Shown here: in pieces, positions 45,352 to 58,976 of the stretch
Position numbering within the stretch: the first letter of the stretch is position 1
Layout of the letters: each line of letters starts with the position of its first letter
From: Blasia pusilla
Taxonomy: Eukaryota; Marchantiophyta; Marchantiopsida; Blasiales
Reading direction: 5' to 3'
NCBI GenBank assembly: GCA_050084515.1
Contig: CM114271.1
Span: 19,840,001-19,904,000, forward strand
DNA: 64,000 bases
The notes under the pieces: model-generated
The model's database searches: none
Told to the model about the DNA's origin: nothing
The model's input: the letters and a program-made list of their open reading frames with translations, nothing else
Position numbers and translations under genes: made by a program

Positions 45352-47635
45352 TCACACACTCTCAAGATGGTGCGCCCTATAGTCACATCCAACAATATGG
45401 GTATTATATGCCGCAAGTGGACATAGTCTCCCCAATGAAACCTCCTTATCATTGGTCGATAACCACCTCCCCGAATAGTCACATACCTCTAAATATCCCA
45501 ATGTTGTGCAATCGTCACCTGTATCTAGATAAATGGCCGTAGGTAAATCAGGCTCTTGGCCATAACGCGATAAGTATAGTGAAGAAGACACTAAGGATGC
45601 ATACAACACAACATGTATCACATTGCCAACTGTAGATCCTTATCTCCTATGTGACCTCTCTGCAAGCCATACTTGTGTTAAGCTCTCTTCACCGTGTATA
45701 CAACTTTTGTCGCTGATCCATCCGCCTCAAGATCATCTCGCTAAGTAATATGGTGGTCAATTAGCGCTTGATCACACAAAGCCTAAAATTCCCTGCGAAA
45801 CTCCGTCCCTTGGTTTGTCAATACCTCAGCTGATGCACCATAATAACTCAATACTCGATCTAGAAAGGTATATACTACTCCCTTAATCACTTTGTCAGCC
45901 AATGCAACCAACTCTATTGACTTCAAGAAGTGCTCAACCATTACCAACACATAAGGACTATAACGCTCGGTCAAAGATGAAGGTCCTGCAAAATCCAAAC
46001 TCCATCTATAACCTAAATCCATAATCAACAATAAATGCAATTCTAGACTCGGAGCATTGAATGATGTCCAAACTCGATCACACATCATGCATCTGTTAAC
46101 AAACTGCTAAACGAGAGTTTGCATGCCTTGCTACCAAACCGTACCTAGAACAAGTTGTACATCACCTTCACTCAATGGTGATCCAACTCCTCATGGGCAT
46201 GTTGCACCAAACCTACTCTCTATGAAGGATGAGACACTACGTGTACTCTTCTATCCTCCCATACTCGTAACACATGCATCCCCTCCCACCGAAACCCTCT
46301 GGCTTGTTGTAGGATACGGTCCCGCTCTCTAGCACCTACTGTGCTCGCAATGTTGCTAGTACGCATCTATTCTAGGACTACCCCATCGTCATAGATATCC
46401 TAACCACATGTTGCCTCCTCACCAGCTTCTAGATCCAATGACCCTCCATCGGACCTCGCCATTGAAGTCCCAACACTTCAACTCTCCATATCCAACAAAC
46501 CCAAATAGGCCATCGTGTGTCATCCCAACACCATCTCTTCATCACTCTCCCATACCAACGAGCTCTAGTCGCATCTCCCTTACTCAAACAGGGGTTACGG
46601 CTCAACCCATCTGCATCCTAGTTGAGCATCTTAAGTCGATATACCACTTGAAAGTCATATTCATGCAAACAATATAGCCCACCTCGCAAGCTTCCCTCTA
46701 AGCTTGTAAGACTCCATCAACCACCTAAGTGGTTGATGATCAATAATAGTGGTAAAAAAGTTGCCCAATATATAACACTTGAAATGTGCGACAACCTACA
46801 CTACAACCAAGCACTCACCCTCATACGAGTTATACTTCATCTCTTCAACATTGTTTGAGCAACTAGTGTTAACCACCATAAACTTTCTACTATCCTCATC
46901 ATGTTGGATGAGCAATGCTCCAAGACCCAACATACTCCAATCTGTATGCAATTTGAAAGGACATCCCTTAATATGTCTCTTGAGTATGGGCATGGACGTT
47001 AATCGATCCTTGAGCAGTTGACAAGTTTTTTCTTGCTCATCCCCCTAGTACCACTCATGATCCACCTTGGTTGGCAAGATTAATGGCTTTGCAATCAAAT
47101 TGAAACCTTTGATGTATTGTCAATAGAATTTTGCCAATCCCATGAATACACGAACCCGACTTACATGTGTAGGGCTTGGAATGTGTGAGATAGCCTCTAC
47201 CTTCGTTTGTCGAACATCAAGGCCACTTGGGTATATCGTAAGACCCAAATACTCAATCTGATCGTAAAAGAACTTGCACTTGCCTGGATGTAGCTTCATC
47301 CCACGTAATTGCAATCGTTGAAAAACTTCCTTCACATATTGCTCATTCTCCTCAACCATGGCACTAAAGATTACGATGTCATCAATGTAACACTTCGCAA
47401 AATCCAAATTTGCCAAGATCCTATCCTTATCATTTTTAAATATGGTTCCATTTTTAAGAATGGTCTTTATATAATAAGTAACCATTATTCTTTGAGTTTT
47501 CAAATAGATGAAATTGCTAAGTGTTCTATGGAACTTAGTAACTCTTGTTATTTCCGTACCATAAACATTTGCAAAATCCTCTATGATATGCGCAAATAGA
47601 GGATTTTTAGTTAGTGTGTCCATGCTTACGCACAA
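45352..47635 (-). pseudogene. Ty3/gypsy pol remnant (RT, RNase H, integrase)
   Basis: In order on the minus strand: the C-terminal reverse transcriptase with YIDDIVIFS, KCKFFYDQIEYLG and SRVRVFMGLAKFY (47635-47120); RNase H with LHTDWSMLGLGALLIQHD and YNSYEGECLVVV, continuing to IDHQPLRWLME (46993 to about 46690); and integrase with MCDRVWTSFNAPS, YRWSLDFAGPS, FLDRVLSYYGASAEVL and TNQGTEF (46088-45783), followed by YGQEPDLPTAI near 45540. Frame changes and stops separate the parts. Gag, protease and the N-terminal RT are absent, so the copy is 5' truncated and dead. Classical LTRs were not found beside it. Confidence 0.88.
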
Positions 47636-47654
47636 AAATATTTTTTAGTAATTT

Positions 47655-48429
47655 AAAAATATCTCTCATTTAAAAATTTAGGTATAATTTCTAATTTCTT
47701 AAATATTAAAATAGTAAATAATTTTCATTTTCAAAATAATTATAATCCTAAATTCAAATTCAAATAACACCCAACTTCCCTAAATATTTTCAATCCTCCG
47801 TAAATGTTTAAACAATACCTACGCTTCCTACTAAAATAACATCCACTTACTAAATTATTATTTAATTTTAATGAATATAATCATTTCCCTTTTCCATTTA
47901 CATTAATTTTCCTTTCCTAAAAAATCAAATTTTAACTAATATAATTGTTTTTAAAAATTTCAATTTCAATTTCAAATACAATTTATATATTTTTAAATCT
48001 TAGAACAATAATTATATTTCACTCTTCTAAGTAATTCCACTCTTAGATTAAAATTAAATGATACCCCAATCCCCTAGATAATTCCACCCTTCCATAAACT
48101 TTAAAAAATATTTACCCCTTCTCCATGAAAATTCATTTTCCCTTCCCATCAAACATGAATTAAGGGACAAATTTGTAAAATTTTTGATTTTTTTTTAGAA
48201 TTTTCAAATAATTTTGGCTTATTCTACATTCAGAACACCAATTATAATTTCAATGAATTAAATTATTATTTATCAATTAATAAAAAAATTTTCTTCTTCC
48301 TATTCAAATTCATTTTCTCTACCCATCTAATATGAATTAGGGAAAAATTTCAAAGATGTTCCTATTTTGTTTTATTATCCCATTATTTTGTTTTATTGTC
48401 CACATAGGGTAGCCCACTATAATATAGAT
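47655..48429. repeat. AT-rich modules, right side of gypsy remnant
   Basis: Two diverged tandem copies (about 47655-48000 and 48010-48340) of the module at 44813-45140, ending at 48384-48429 with GGGTAGCCCACTATAATATAGAT. That end resembles 36158-36205. No coding capacity is seen. Confidence 0.6.
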
Positions 48430-48542
48430 GAAGACTTGACATTCATTAGAGATTGGATGCACTATGTCTTGTACCTATGGTTACACATTCTACACTCATA
48501 GAAAATAGAACTAACAGTTCTAAAACAAATGACATGTATGCT

Positions 48543-49095
48543 ATTATTTGAGGAGCATTTCCCAAATGGCCACAATTTGAGAGTTCACTAGGTGACTTTT
48601 TAAACTTAGGAATTTATGACACTTGACGTCTATTTCTATCATATGAAATAGTTTCTTAATAAACTACTTTTAGGAACCGGGGCATGTATAAAACATATAT
48701 GTGTACTTAAATTAAAATTCATGACCGTACGATGCACTGTCCCTCACAGGTCCTAACTAGTACAATGTAATGCAATGATGAATATGGATTTGGCAAAGGA
48801 CAATTTTAAGGTAAATTACAAAAAAATATTTAAAGATGTAATTATTTATTTTTTTAGAATTAATTTAATCCATTCTATCAAGGAAGGATAACTACGTAAC
48901 ATGCAAACACATTCATTCTTTACACACTAGTTAGGACCTGTAATGACCTATAATTATACATATATTCTATATATGTGATCAAGTTCCTAAAAGTATTTTA
49001 TTAAATATATATTTTGTATAATAGATATAGATGCTCATCCTCATACATTTCCAATGGTAAACTCTTACCCATTTGAGAAAGGCTACTCCAATAAT
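48543..49095. mobile_element. Inverted-repeat element, MITE-like
   Basis: Left arm 48543-48761 and right arm 48926-49095 are diverged reverse complements around a 164-nt spacer. The inner ends match perfectly for 16 bp (48746-48761 with 48926-48941), the outer 27 bp match at about 23 positions, and a middle block matches at 17 of 19. It has no open frame. I see no clear target duplication. A third copy of the outer end lies at about 49303-49345. Confidence 0.75.
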
Positions 49096-49099
49096 CTAT

Positions 49100-52000
49100 A
49101 TAATTAAAAGAGGATGGGGTTTGAGGAAACCCTCCTCCCATATTAACACATGTATTTTATGCTCTTCCCCAATGTTGACACGTGTTATATTTAACAGATG
49201 TTTTAAGAAGTAACCTAACTAATGTCTTTTCTCACTATGATTTTCACACGTACATAGCATCCCGAATTATGCTAGTAGTATATATGGTAATACATTTGTA
49301 GTGTTAAACTCTCACCCATTTGAGAAAGACTACTCAAATCGTATTATGGATGGAAGAAGGCCACAAGAAAATATTTTTACGACCTCTACAAGTAGGGCTT
49401 AAATGTAATGCGTCGTAGGGATTGCATCATGTCGTTGTTTTGGATTCTGGATATGCATGCACTCCACATGGACCCGTATACACGTCTCACCTGGATGTGT
49501 CCATGCCAATAGGTCTGTTACGAAACATATTTTTCTATTCAGCTTTGTTCGTGTGACTTTCTATTATACCCGACCATCTTTGTGCAAGCTCTATGCCTCG
49601 CCCATGAGAATGCTGCAGAGATTTTATAGCGCCATCACTCTTTATGGTAATCTGAGTCATACAAAACATGTTCCATCAATACTACGTGTTTCAACCTATT
49701 TCGATTCAGTTTCAGCCCACTCCGAAACCCGTCGAGAATGTGCATGGAGCCATGCGCGATTTTTTTTCCATCTCCATTCCAAGTCTCTTCATTCTACTCT
49801 TGCCTTTGTACCTACTATATGTGTTAGTCTCCGACGCTTGTGCTTGAACCTGTCGGCTCGTGTCAATTATGTGCATTTTTGTTTTAGCACATTGTTGTGT
49901 TATCGGACTTCTTTCTAGAGGCTAACGTAGTGCTCATGCTTATTGCGGAAACATTCGCAGTGCTTGTGCTTACTCTCAGCTTGCCCACCCATTGTCGAGA
50001 CTCTTGGAATGACGGGATGACTCTTCACTAGCCACTCAAGTTATTTTGGATTTTAAGTTTCTCATTTCGTACCCTTTGTTTCCTATTCACTCAAGGACCA
50101 CGATTATTTGGTTCCCGCTTGATTTCTTCTTCATTGTTCCTTCGTTGTGCAGACTATTGTGGTGGTCGTGTTCATTCCTGCACCATCCCGTTTATGCATT
50201 TTTGCTTTACTAACTTGTTGTCTTCGTGGTAAGTGTACTGCCCCAGGGTTGCTTCCCTTCCATACGCCTTTATGTCTTTGAGGATCTTGGCCGATTCCAA
50301 TTATATCCCATACAAGTGCCTGCCATATTTAATCGATGGATTACACCAATGTACAATGCCTTGTGTCTTAAGTTCATGTGGCCTCTCAGAAGTAGAGCAT
50401 GAGTTCTTGTTTCATACAATCTTCTTTGATTGAAGCTTATTTCTCCTCCCTACTTGCCAAACGCCTCTGCCCAAACAGTTTGTGGTTCCTTAACCTCGTC
50501 CTCCTTGACCATTCTTTCTTCCTCTTTCATAGGTACTTCTCTCTTGCACCTCAATCAATGCGGTTTGTCTATCTACAACACATGCGCTCCATTTCCTACT
50601 TTAGTTTCTAGCTTTGTCATGACAACCACCTTCTTTACACTATGCGAAAAACTACCAAATTTCAATTGGACCGGGAGCAGCAACCATATGTCTATCAATT
50701 TTTTGACTTCACTTATTTAGCTCAAGAAAATTCCATCATCCAATCAACATTGAGTACCCAATGCCTCGTGCTTCGTCACCCACCCTCCTTGCCTCAGACC
50801 GTCCAGAGCATGCTTTCTCTCAAATTCAGATCCCCTCGGCCTAGGATTCATATGTCGATCCTACTTTGTGTCCCTTCATGATCCATCTACCTACCACAAA
50901 TATTGTCACATGGTTGCCAGAAGTTATGGAATTGACCGATAACCTCAAAGTTCCTCGTGGCTGGGTTCTCAATCATGCCATTTCCTTTGGATACTTACAA
51001 TTTTTGTGACCAAGAGTAATCTATATCCATCCATCCCATCATCAATTGACATTCAAGGTGCAAGTTCTCAACTTCAACTTCACTGTTGTAGTATGATGAT
51101 TCTAGAGTCAAGAAAGGAAATTCCAATCCAAAATAGTATCACTTTCGATGCTTTTTCCATGGTTGGAGAAAGGCTAAATGAGTGTAAAACCATGAGTTTC
51201 ACTATAGAAAGAAAACATCTCAAAGTTTGCACCACTTCTCTCTGATTTGTGTGCTCACTATTGGATCCACTCAAATTTGTGTCTCTTGCCATTGAGTATT
51301 TGCATCAGAGGTTCAAAACGTGGTCCCTTCGCAACAGATCTTTAAGGCAAATTGCACTACCAAGGGTACAATACTCAAACCTTCGAAGCCTTGTTCTTTA
51401 TGTTGAGATGCATGTCATGGGCAACCACTTGCTTTAATTGAATCCTTGATTTAAATACTATACTCCAATATATGCTCTCATGTCCATCTTCAATAGATGT
51501 ACTTTAATCTCATCCCTGTAACATATTTAAATAAGTGTTAACCTCAGCGTTAACGTTAACATGAAGATTGGACTGATACGAGTTGAACTACTATATTGGT
51601 AGCCACAATCAACTCACTCATCGTTGTGTAATAAATATCTTCAAAAGATTGTAATCATTTCAATACCAAATCTTTTTCTTCATTTGAATTGACGCAGGTC
51701 ACGGACTCACGGTTACTTGCAGTTCTAGAATACTTGTAGGTGTGTTTCTTATCTTTTGTGTATCATTCATCTTTGACTTTAGTGTTCTTCTATTTTGAGA
51801 GTTTGTTGTCTTGTGCATTATGCATAGAACGTGCCACAAAAACATCGTAGGCCATGCTATCCAAAGTAGTTGGTGGCATAAGAGAATTACTCTTAGCATT
51901 AGGCGTTCCAACATTTAGGTACATCGCACTGAGTACTTGTTAATTGACAGATCAAGCCAAGAAAAACTAGAAAGCCAATAGATATATTTTGATCTCATCC

Positions 52001-53155
52001 CTCCAACATAGTTAAACAAGTGCTAACCTTATGAATATCCTACTTCAACACACATATCTCTCCCTTACATTTCCACACCATACTTCTTGTGTCATATCAT
52101 AAGCCCAATACTGATCAAGCAAGTCTGAGTACCTTCTACCCAGAGTTGATGAGATAAGTTTACCGACTGCCCATCTGTGACCATTAATGTCAATCAACGC
52201 TCACTTGCTGCAAAACCAATCTTGATCAATATTGCTTATCTTCTGTGTATACACTTGGGTAGGTTCATAGTCACATGCACATCATTCTTTCATGAGATTG
52301 TAAAATAACACACCATGTACTACTATATATAGATAACTATAACCTTTTTCCATTATAGACAACATCTTTTGATGGTGGTATCCCATCCAATGTCAAGAAC
52401 TTGTTAATCAATTTTGACTTTTTGAAGACTACATCTACATCTAATATCATACTTAACACTCATCAATATTGGGAAAAAAAATATGTACTCACACCAAAGA
52501 AAACCGCAATCTTACTAAGTACACAATCCTATTCTGAGGTGCTCACTTCCTCTTCATGGATATCCTCATACTTATACACACACCTTACACTTTTGTGATG
52601 ATCCCATAACATTGAGAATAAAAAGTTCCATGCCGTCTATTTCTCCAAGAACTTCCATCCTACCCCAATCATAATAGTGCATATGTTGTAATACAAATGG
52701 TGAGGGGCCAATCACAGACGATTTTTTTTTTTATCTATAGCAAACAACTTCAACTTATATCATATATCAAATGCAGATCAGATAGTTTGCGTCAGTCATT
52801 AGCATTTAGCAAGAATCATCTAAGACTTTCTCATATTACGAGTCCAGCGTAGAGTTGCTTTACGTAGGGAACTTCAGTGCAAACCACATTCTTATGATTA
52901 GGCTTTTGCTAGCCATCATCTTTTTAAGTGGAAAACTATATGTGCAACCACAATAAGAAAACACATGCAATGATGTAGTTATTGTGGCACTACTCTTTAT
53001 AGTAATCCTTGTTCTAGAATGTGTACAATCTAGTTTGTAGTATACCCAACTTATGCATTATGCAATAGAATTTTGAAGGACTACATCATACCATATCCAA
53101 ACCACTTTCACATCTGTGATCACTACAGTTCAAAATAGCCCCGCGTTGGCCTTAA
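49100..53155. other. Unassigned AT-rich region
   Basis: Open frames such as 49457-49918 (+, 153 residues) and 50233-50881 (+) carry no motif I recognise. Given the Helitron-like frames downstream on the same strand, part of this may be the 5' region or captured cargo of that element, but nothing here proves it. Confidence 0.4.
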
Positions 53156-53159
53156 CGTT

Positions 53160-56100
53160 TATATGATGTCTGCATATGTCAAGAAAATCCTTAGTTTCAA
53201 TCCCCTTGAGCTTCAACTTCTTTCTATTGTAGACTCTAGGACAAGAATTGAATCAAAATATAATGGGTTCCACAAAGGATTCTTTTGTGTATCCTCACTA
53301 TTAGACTCTCCTTTGATTCAATTTAACAATGGGCCTTCAGAACGTGTATTAAATTCATTTATCCTAGATTCCATCAAGAAAATATTTCCAATAAATCTTT
53401 TGATAAATATGCTCTACACTGATTACAACATCCTTATAGAATTACCAGAACTCTCATCTGGCCTAGTTCTTTTTCCATCTATAGCAATTGAAAAAAATAC
53501 TCAAACAATCTAAGGAAAAAGGTTAGGTTACCTATAGCATGAGCTATGACCCATACCATCCTGAATTAAATATGTTACAAGATGTAGCTTACTCACTTCT
53601 TGTTCATAAACGTTCTTCAACCGCTCTCTTTGATAATGGTAGCCTTTACCTACGACAAAATTCATATACAAGAGAAAGTCTTATGGTAGATATTACAGGC
53701 AACTCCTTGGACCATCATCTCACAATAGAGACATGTTTTTTTCCATTTTTATTCCCATAGCTACATGGATATTTTGCAGGACACTCCTCGTTTGCAGATT
53801 ATATGCGCAACCGCTCAAGACAGTTGTTTAGTGTATTTTTTGTCCATAAGCCTTACTCACTTTTGGTGCATCAACTAAGGCAATCAATAGCCTATGTTCA
53901 AGTAGTAGAACTTTCATACTTACTCGAGAATCAGATAAGATCAAAAAAGATAAACCACATTTTCAGGAGGAAGAATTGTATTGTATTCCCACTTATCTAA
54001 GTATTCAATCGACCTGCAACTTATTGGAAGTCTCACTTGGTATCTTCGTCATGTGAAGGACTTGAAGGCCATGGCACACAAATGGGATAGGCCTTTTTTT
54101 TTCATGACCTTCACATGTGATGAAGTCTCGCCAACAAGGTGGCCTAAACTTGAAGATATTGAAGTCCTCTTGAAAAAATTCAACCCTACATTTTCTTGGC
54201 GTGATGCTCCACCTAAGTGTGCACAACTCTTTCATTCAAGATTGCATTATTTTCTATAATTAATTCATCCTAGGTGGACTCAATGTACTTGGTAAAGTTC
54301 TTAACTATTTTATTAAGATATGAGTTGCATGGTAGGGATAGCCTTCAATGTCACATGGTACTTTGGGTAGACACATCCACCCCAGACAGAGTTATATCAG
54401 AAATGTTCACATACATTCCCTCTACTCTAGACACATCTATCTATCCTACCCTTAAACAAATTTTGCCTCTGCTGATAATATGTTGTTATAGTATGTAGTG
54501 ACAAAAGCAATTGCATAAGTGTAGGGAAGGTGTATATCTTATTAGGAAAATGAATCAGAAACCTTGTTGCATGCTAGGCTTCCCTGCCCCTCCCAATCTC
54601 AATGTAGCACCTTACGTTGATCCTAACACTATGAGGTGCACTTACTTCCGGCCTTCAATAGAGCATTGTAACGTCATACCATACCACCTACGTTTGTTAC
54701 TTATGTAGGGAGCTCACATGAATATATGACGTGTTGCTAGCATTGATTGGTCATTCTATTTATTAAAGTATGCATTAAAATTTGAACCAGCAGACTCACT
54801 AGATATTGATACGTAGACTGCAAAATGCCTAAGCCTTGGTGGAGTTGATGAAGTTAAGCTAAAACTAATATTTGGTGTACGTCAATTCCTTGTATTCACC
54901 CTATTATTTTATACTCAATCAAACCAACTAATGTAGAGAATGTTACTTTCATTTAGTATTGGTCTGCCTATGAGTTACACAAAGCTTATTCGAAGAAAAA
55001 TAGTGTTGTTGTTGGTCTAGAAAATTTAGGTAATGTAGATAAAATAGTAGGTAAGAGTTCTTTGCTTTACTAAATTTCATCCTCTCCACCAATGGATAGA
55101 GTCCTTTTATACAACTCTTTTGCATCACATTCAATTTAGATATGAAAGTGAACTTCTATCTTCTTCTCATCCCAACTGGATTTACTTGCATGAATGTATG
55201 CATAGGAAAATTATAGTCAATATTGAGGATGCACATAACTTAGTCAAAAGTCAATCCATAAAAAATCTCTAGGGTCAATTCCATGTCGCAGAGATTCTTG
55301 TGGAAGTAATTGATATATTACAACCTAAGCTAGACATAGATATTTCTCAGATGATAACTCAAGCATCATCAATAACTTTTTGTTCATCTCAAGTAGAATA
55401 CACTCAAGCTGAAGAACCAGATTTGCAATCCTTGAATGATAAATAGTTGCAACTTTTTTCCCAGCTGAAAACCTTACGTTTTGGTCTAGTACTCCTTAAG
55501 GGTTCTCTTGGTTGTGGAAAGACTTTCTTCATCAAGTTAATGTGTAGATATTGGAAAGCCTCTGGTATGTGTCCATTGCTAACTGCCACAACAGATATTG
55601 CCGTTCTTAGACTCCATTATGAAGCCACCACTCTCCATTATGCTTTTGCAATACCAATTAGAGGTAACTTATGCAACATGCATGCTGCTTTTGATAACTA
55701 CATCAGAGTGAGATCTTCGCAAGTAGTTGTTATAGATAAATCTTCTATGCTTACTACAAAACTTCTGCAGATTGTAGCAATGCGGGTTATAAAGCTTGCC
55801 ATGAGAAACATCTTACTCCATTTGTAGCTAAACTAGTTATGCTAGTGGGAGACTTTTTTCAGATACCACCCATTTGTAACCATGGGTCTACTCCTTTCTG
55901 TACTACTTGCCACATAACTTCATCTATATTCTTGCACAATATTACAAATTTTGAGTTGATTATACCCATGAGGTATAGTGACGATCCTCATTATCTTGCA
56001 ATCTTGAACTGTGGAAGAACAAGAGTATCTACCTCTAAAAAAATACAACATTGCCATTATGAATGTTTTGTCTTTGAGGATGAGGCTATTTTTGGATTCT

Positions 56101-57080
56101 CAACATTGACTTCTCTGAGCACCATTAATCTGATCGGCCCCCTTGTATGATGAGAAGCATAGATTGATGGTTCTGACTTAGACGTCGAAGGATTCATAGT
56201 AATATGATGTAGGTGGTTTATGGGGTAACGTTACTAGGATTATCTAATCATAACAAAAAAATTTTATAAATAGAAAACCAAGAAAAGTAGGTAAAAAACC
56301 CTAGTTTCTCGAGTTGTGAAATAATCGAGAGCCGCAACGATAATGCATTCTCGTATGTCGAGTTATCTCCATGTTCAGGTTCCATCGAAGCTCTTTTGTG
56401 AGCGCACGGACGGACTAGGCCACTTTGTATCTCCAAGTTTTATAATACATTTCAGTCATTTGTCATATTTTGTTTTCTCACAGCTGTAGATTTTATCCAT
56501 TCTCACACAACGATAATGTGAACATCTTTAATCTAGTAGGTTTTAAGAGATTTTTTTGTGATACATCTATTGTATCAATAAATATCATGTCAGATACTTC
56601 TAACACACCTTAGTTTTCTTCTTGGTTAAATGATACAATTTCCATCAACTACCATTTGCTCCAATTAACTATATTGTTATGCTTACATATAATATCAACT
56701 TAAAAATCGAGGCAGCAAATGGATCCTTAGCTAAGGTTACTGAATTTATACATACTGAAGGCCATATTATCAATATTGTTGTTACTATCCTTTCCAGCGA
56801 TAAGTCTGTTCAAATTGGTAGATCAAAGTTTGAACCTCTTTGGTATGAGTCAAACCATATATCTGTTAAGAAGACTTTTCCACTTGTGCTTGGATATGCT
56901 ATGACTCGTCATAAGAGTCAGGGCTCCACAACTAGCGGTCATTGTCTTTTAGTAATCAGATTTTTCTTTGCAGTAGGCCTCCTTTATAGTATCTTGTCCC
57001 ATATAAAAAACAGAAATCAGTTAAAGATATTTGGCGTATTACAAACTAAAGACTTTCAAGTGTTTAGGATTTTGTCCTAA
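53160..57080 (+). pseudogene. Second Helitron-like Rep/Pif1 helicase, decayed
   Basis: Blocks occur in order on the plus strand: SYDPYHPELNMLQDV (53539), FADYMRNRSRQLF (about 53785), DRPFFFMTFTCDE (about 54090), the Rep-like SLQCHMVLW (about 54335), CMLGFPAPPN (about 54570), ADSLDID (about 54790), Walker A GSLGCGKT (about 55503-55526), VVVIDKSSML in the Walker B position, LVGDFFQIPPI (about 55840) and YAMTRHKSQGST (about 56895). The HUH pair reads QCH instead of HCH, and the usual Walker B glutamate is lysine. A frameshift lies near 55770 and stops are frequent. Its wording differs from the 29.5-37.3 kb Helitron and is closer to the Helentron/Helitron2 style, so it is a second lineage. Confidence 0.8.
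56144..56505. mobile_element. Possible solo LTR inside the second Helitron
   Basis: The helicase frame breaks at about 56144 and resumes near 56680. The stretch between contains TATAAATA at 56265-56272 and no Helitron-like coding. Its edges are not fixed. Confidence 0.3.
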
Positions 57081-58119
57081 GTTCTGTATACTACTTTTAT
57101 TGGATTTTCTTCCATGTTGAAGAACATGGCATCTCACGGAAATTCAAAACGCAGTCGTTTAGGGAGGTCTTCAAATGCCAACCATATATCATGGACTCAA
57201 CATTTCGTAGATTGCATAGTCTCTACCAACAAATGATAAAGACTCATCTCCACTTGAATTCAGCCTTGACAGGCACTTTGCTACAATTCAGCAAGAATCT
57301 CATGTTCCAAATGAGGTTTGCTTCTATCTACATTTTTTTTTCATAACCAATTCCCGACCCTCAATCTTCTCCTACTCTTAACATCTTGTTTTTAGGTTCT
57401 TGTGAACTATATGGACTTTTCGAACATGATCTTAAACGACATAAAGAGCCACCAAGTGGAGACTAGGCCACAATTTACATCACCAATAGAGAATCGAATG
57501 AAATACTTAGATAATCTATGTGTTATGCTTGCATTTTGGAAATAGGGAGTCATTGGTTGGAAAATCCAGATCCTCATTGGCCAAGGTCAAGTTTGGGACT
57601 CAAAATCTTGTCGTATCCATAAAGATGGTCTTGCTTTAGGCAAGTACATCTTTAATTTCCAACTTCTCTATGTTTTAGATTATGTATTTTCATGATCATG
57701 AGATTGCTCTATTATTAACTCTATTCACTGTGTCATGTTCATGAATCCAAAAGGAGGCATTACGATTCAAGAATTTTGATTTTAAGGAAGCATCTCTAAC
57801 AAGAAAAGTTGCAACCCACTTGTTCAATCTCATATTAGGCGGCACACGTCTAGATCAACTTCGGTTGCTTAGACATGAGATGCATTTGCCTCTAACCATG
57901 CTTTTGGACCTATCATTTGCTAAAGCCACTCATCTCATTGAACAAATGAAGGTAGCTCGTGCTGATGGTCAACTGCCAGAGTTTGTATCCTTGGCAATAG
58001 ATCTGGATGATACTCAACAAGTCCCTTTGTTTCCAGATTTTGACGATGTAATCATCATTTCCTCTACTCCTTCTCAAGCCAATGCACAACCTAGTGTATC
58101 TAGTATTAACCAGAATTAA
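57081..58119 (+). other. Open frame downstream of the second Helitron
   Basis: An open stretch from about 57755 to 58119 (methionine at 57820) encodes an acidic C-terminus with LFPDFDDVIIIS. I do not recognise the protein. It may be accessory cargo of the element; 57081-57750 has only broken frames. Confidence 0.35.
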
Positions 58120-58976
58120 TTTTATTCCCATTCCCATGTCTCATCCTCCCCAAATGCTTAGGCCATCACATGACTCTTATGAATCAAATCTGCTTGTGAC
58201 ATCTCCAAACAAACACAAGTGGGCATGATCTGACCATATCCACTCTTAGTACACACCTTACCTACTCCATTATTTATTTATTTATAGTTTTCCTTTGGTT
58301 TTTTCTTCATCTTCTCACATTTCTTTATTGTGCAATTGTTGCAGGGAACTCGTACATTGTGCACTCAAAATCTCCATTGTTCAGCAGAATTTTCTTGTCT
58401 TTTTTGTTTTCGATTAGCATTTAGCTATCGCACAGACTTCATTTTCATCAACTCTTATTATTAGCCATCTAAGACTATTCTCGTCTCATGCATTCTATTG
58501 ACGTTTGAGATGCATTCATGAGAAGTTTTGAAAATCTTGAACTATTGTCTTTTTTTTTCAAATGAGAGTTCTACTTGTTTTAAACCCTATACCTACATAG
58601 TGTATGTTCTTCATTTTTCTCATTCCTGAATTCCATTAAGAACATACACTGTTATCAATGCTTCAGATGTCTTTGTAATGTTCTACATCTATCAGATGCA
58701 TGTGATGTTAACTTTCATTAATATATTAGGCTGATTCTTACTTACATTCACAAGAGTTCTCTTGGCAATCAAATTTTGCAAGAATGCCCTTCTCTGTTTT
58801 TTCTGTTCTCATTTCTTTGTCTTTTATCTCTGCTATTCATGTAATTTGTGTATACTACATTCTAAAGAATTGTTGACCAAACCTTTTGTTTGTATCTCTG
58901 TGAATTGCAGACTTCTCGCTCTCGTTGTCCTTCAAGCCGTAGATCATTCCATCAATCATTTCCCTCACATGCATGA

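Noticed and set aside
49270-49277. ATGCTAGT as a Helitron 3' end
   Set aside because: The only stem (TAGCAT with ATGCTA) runs into the CTAG itself instead of lying about 10 nt before it, so it does not fit the known layout well.
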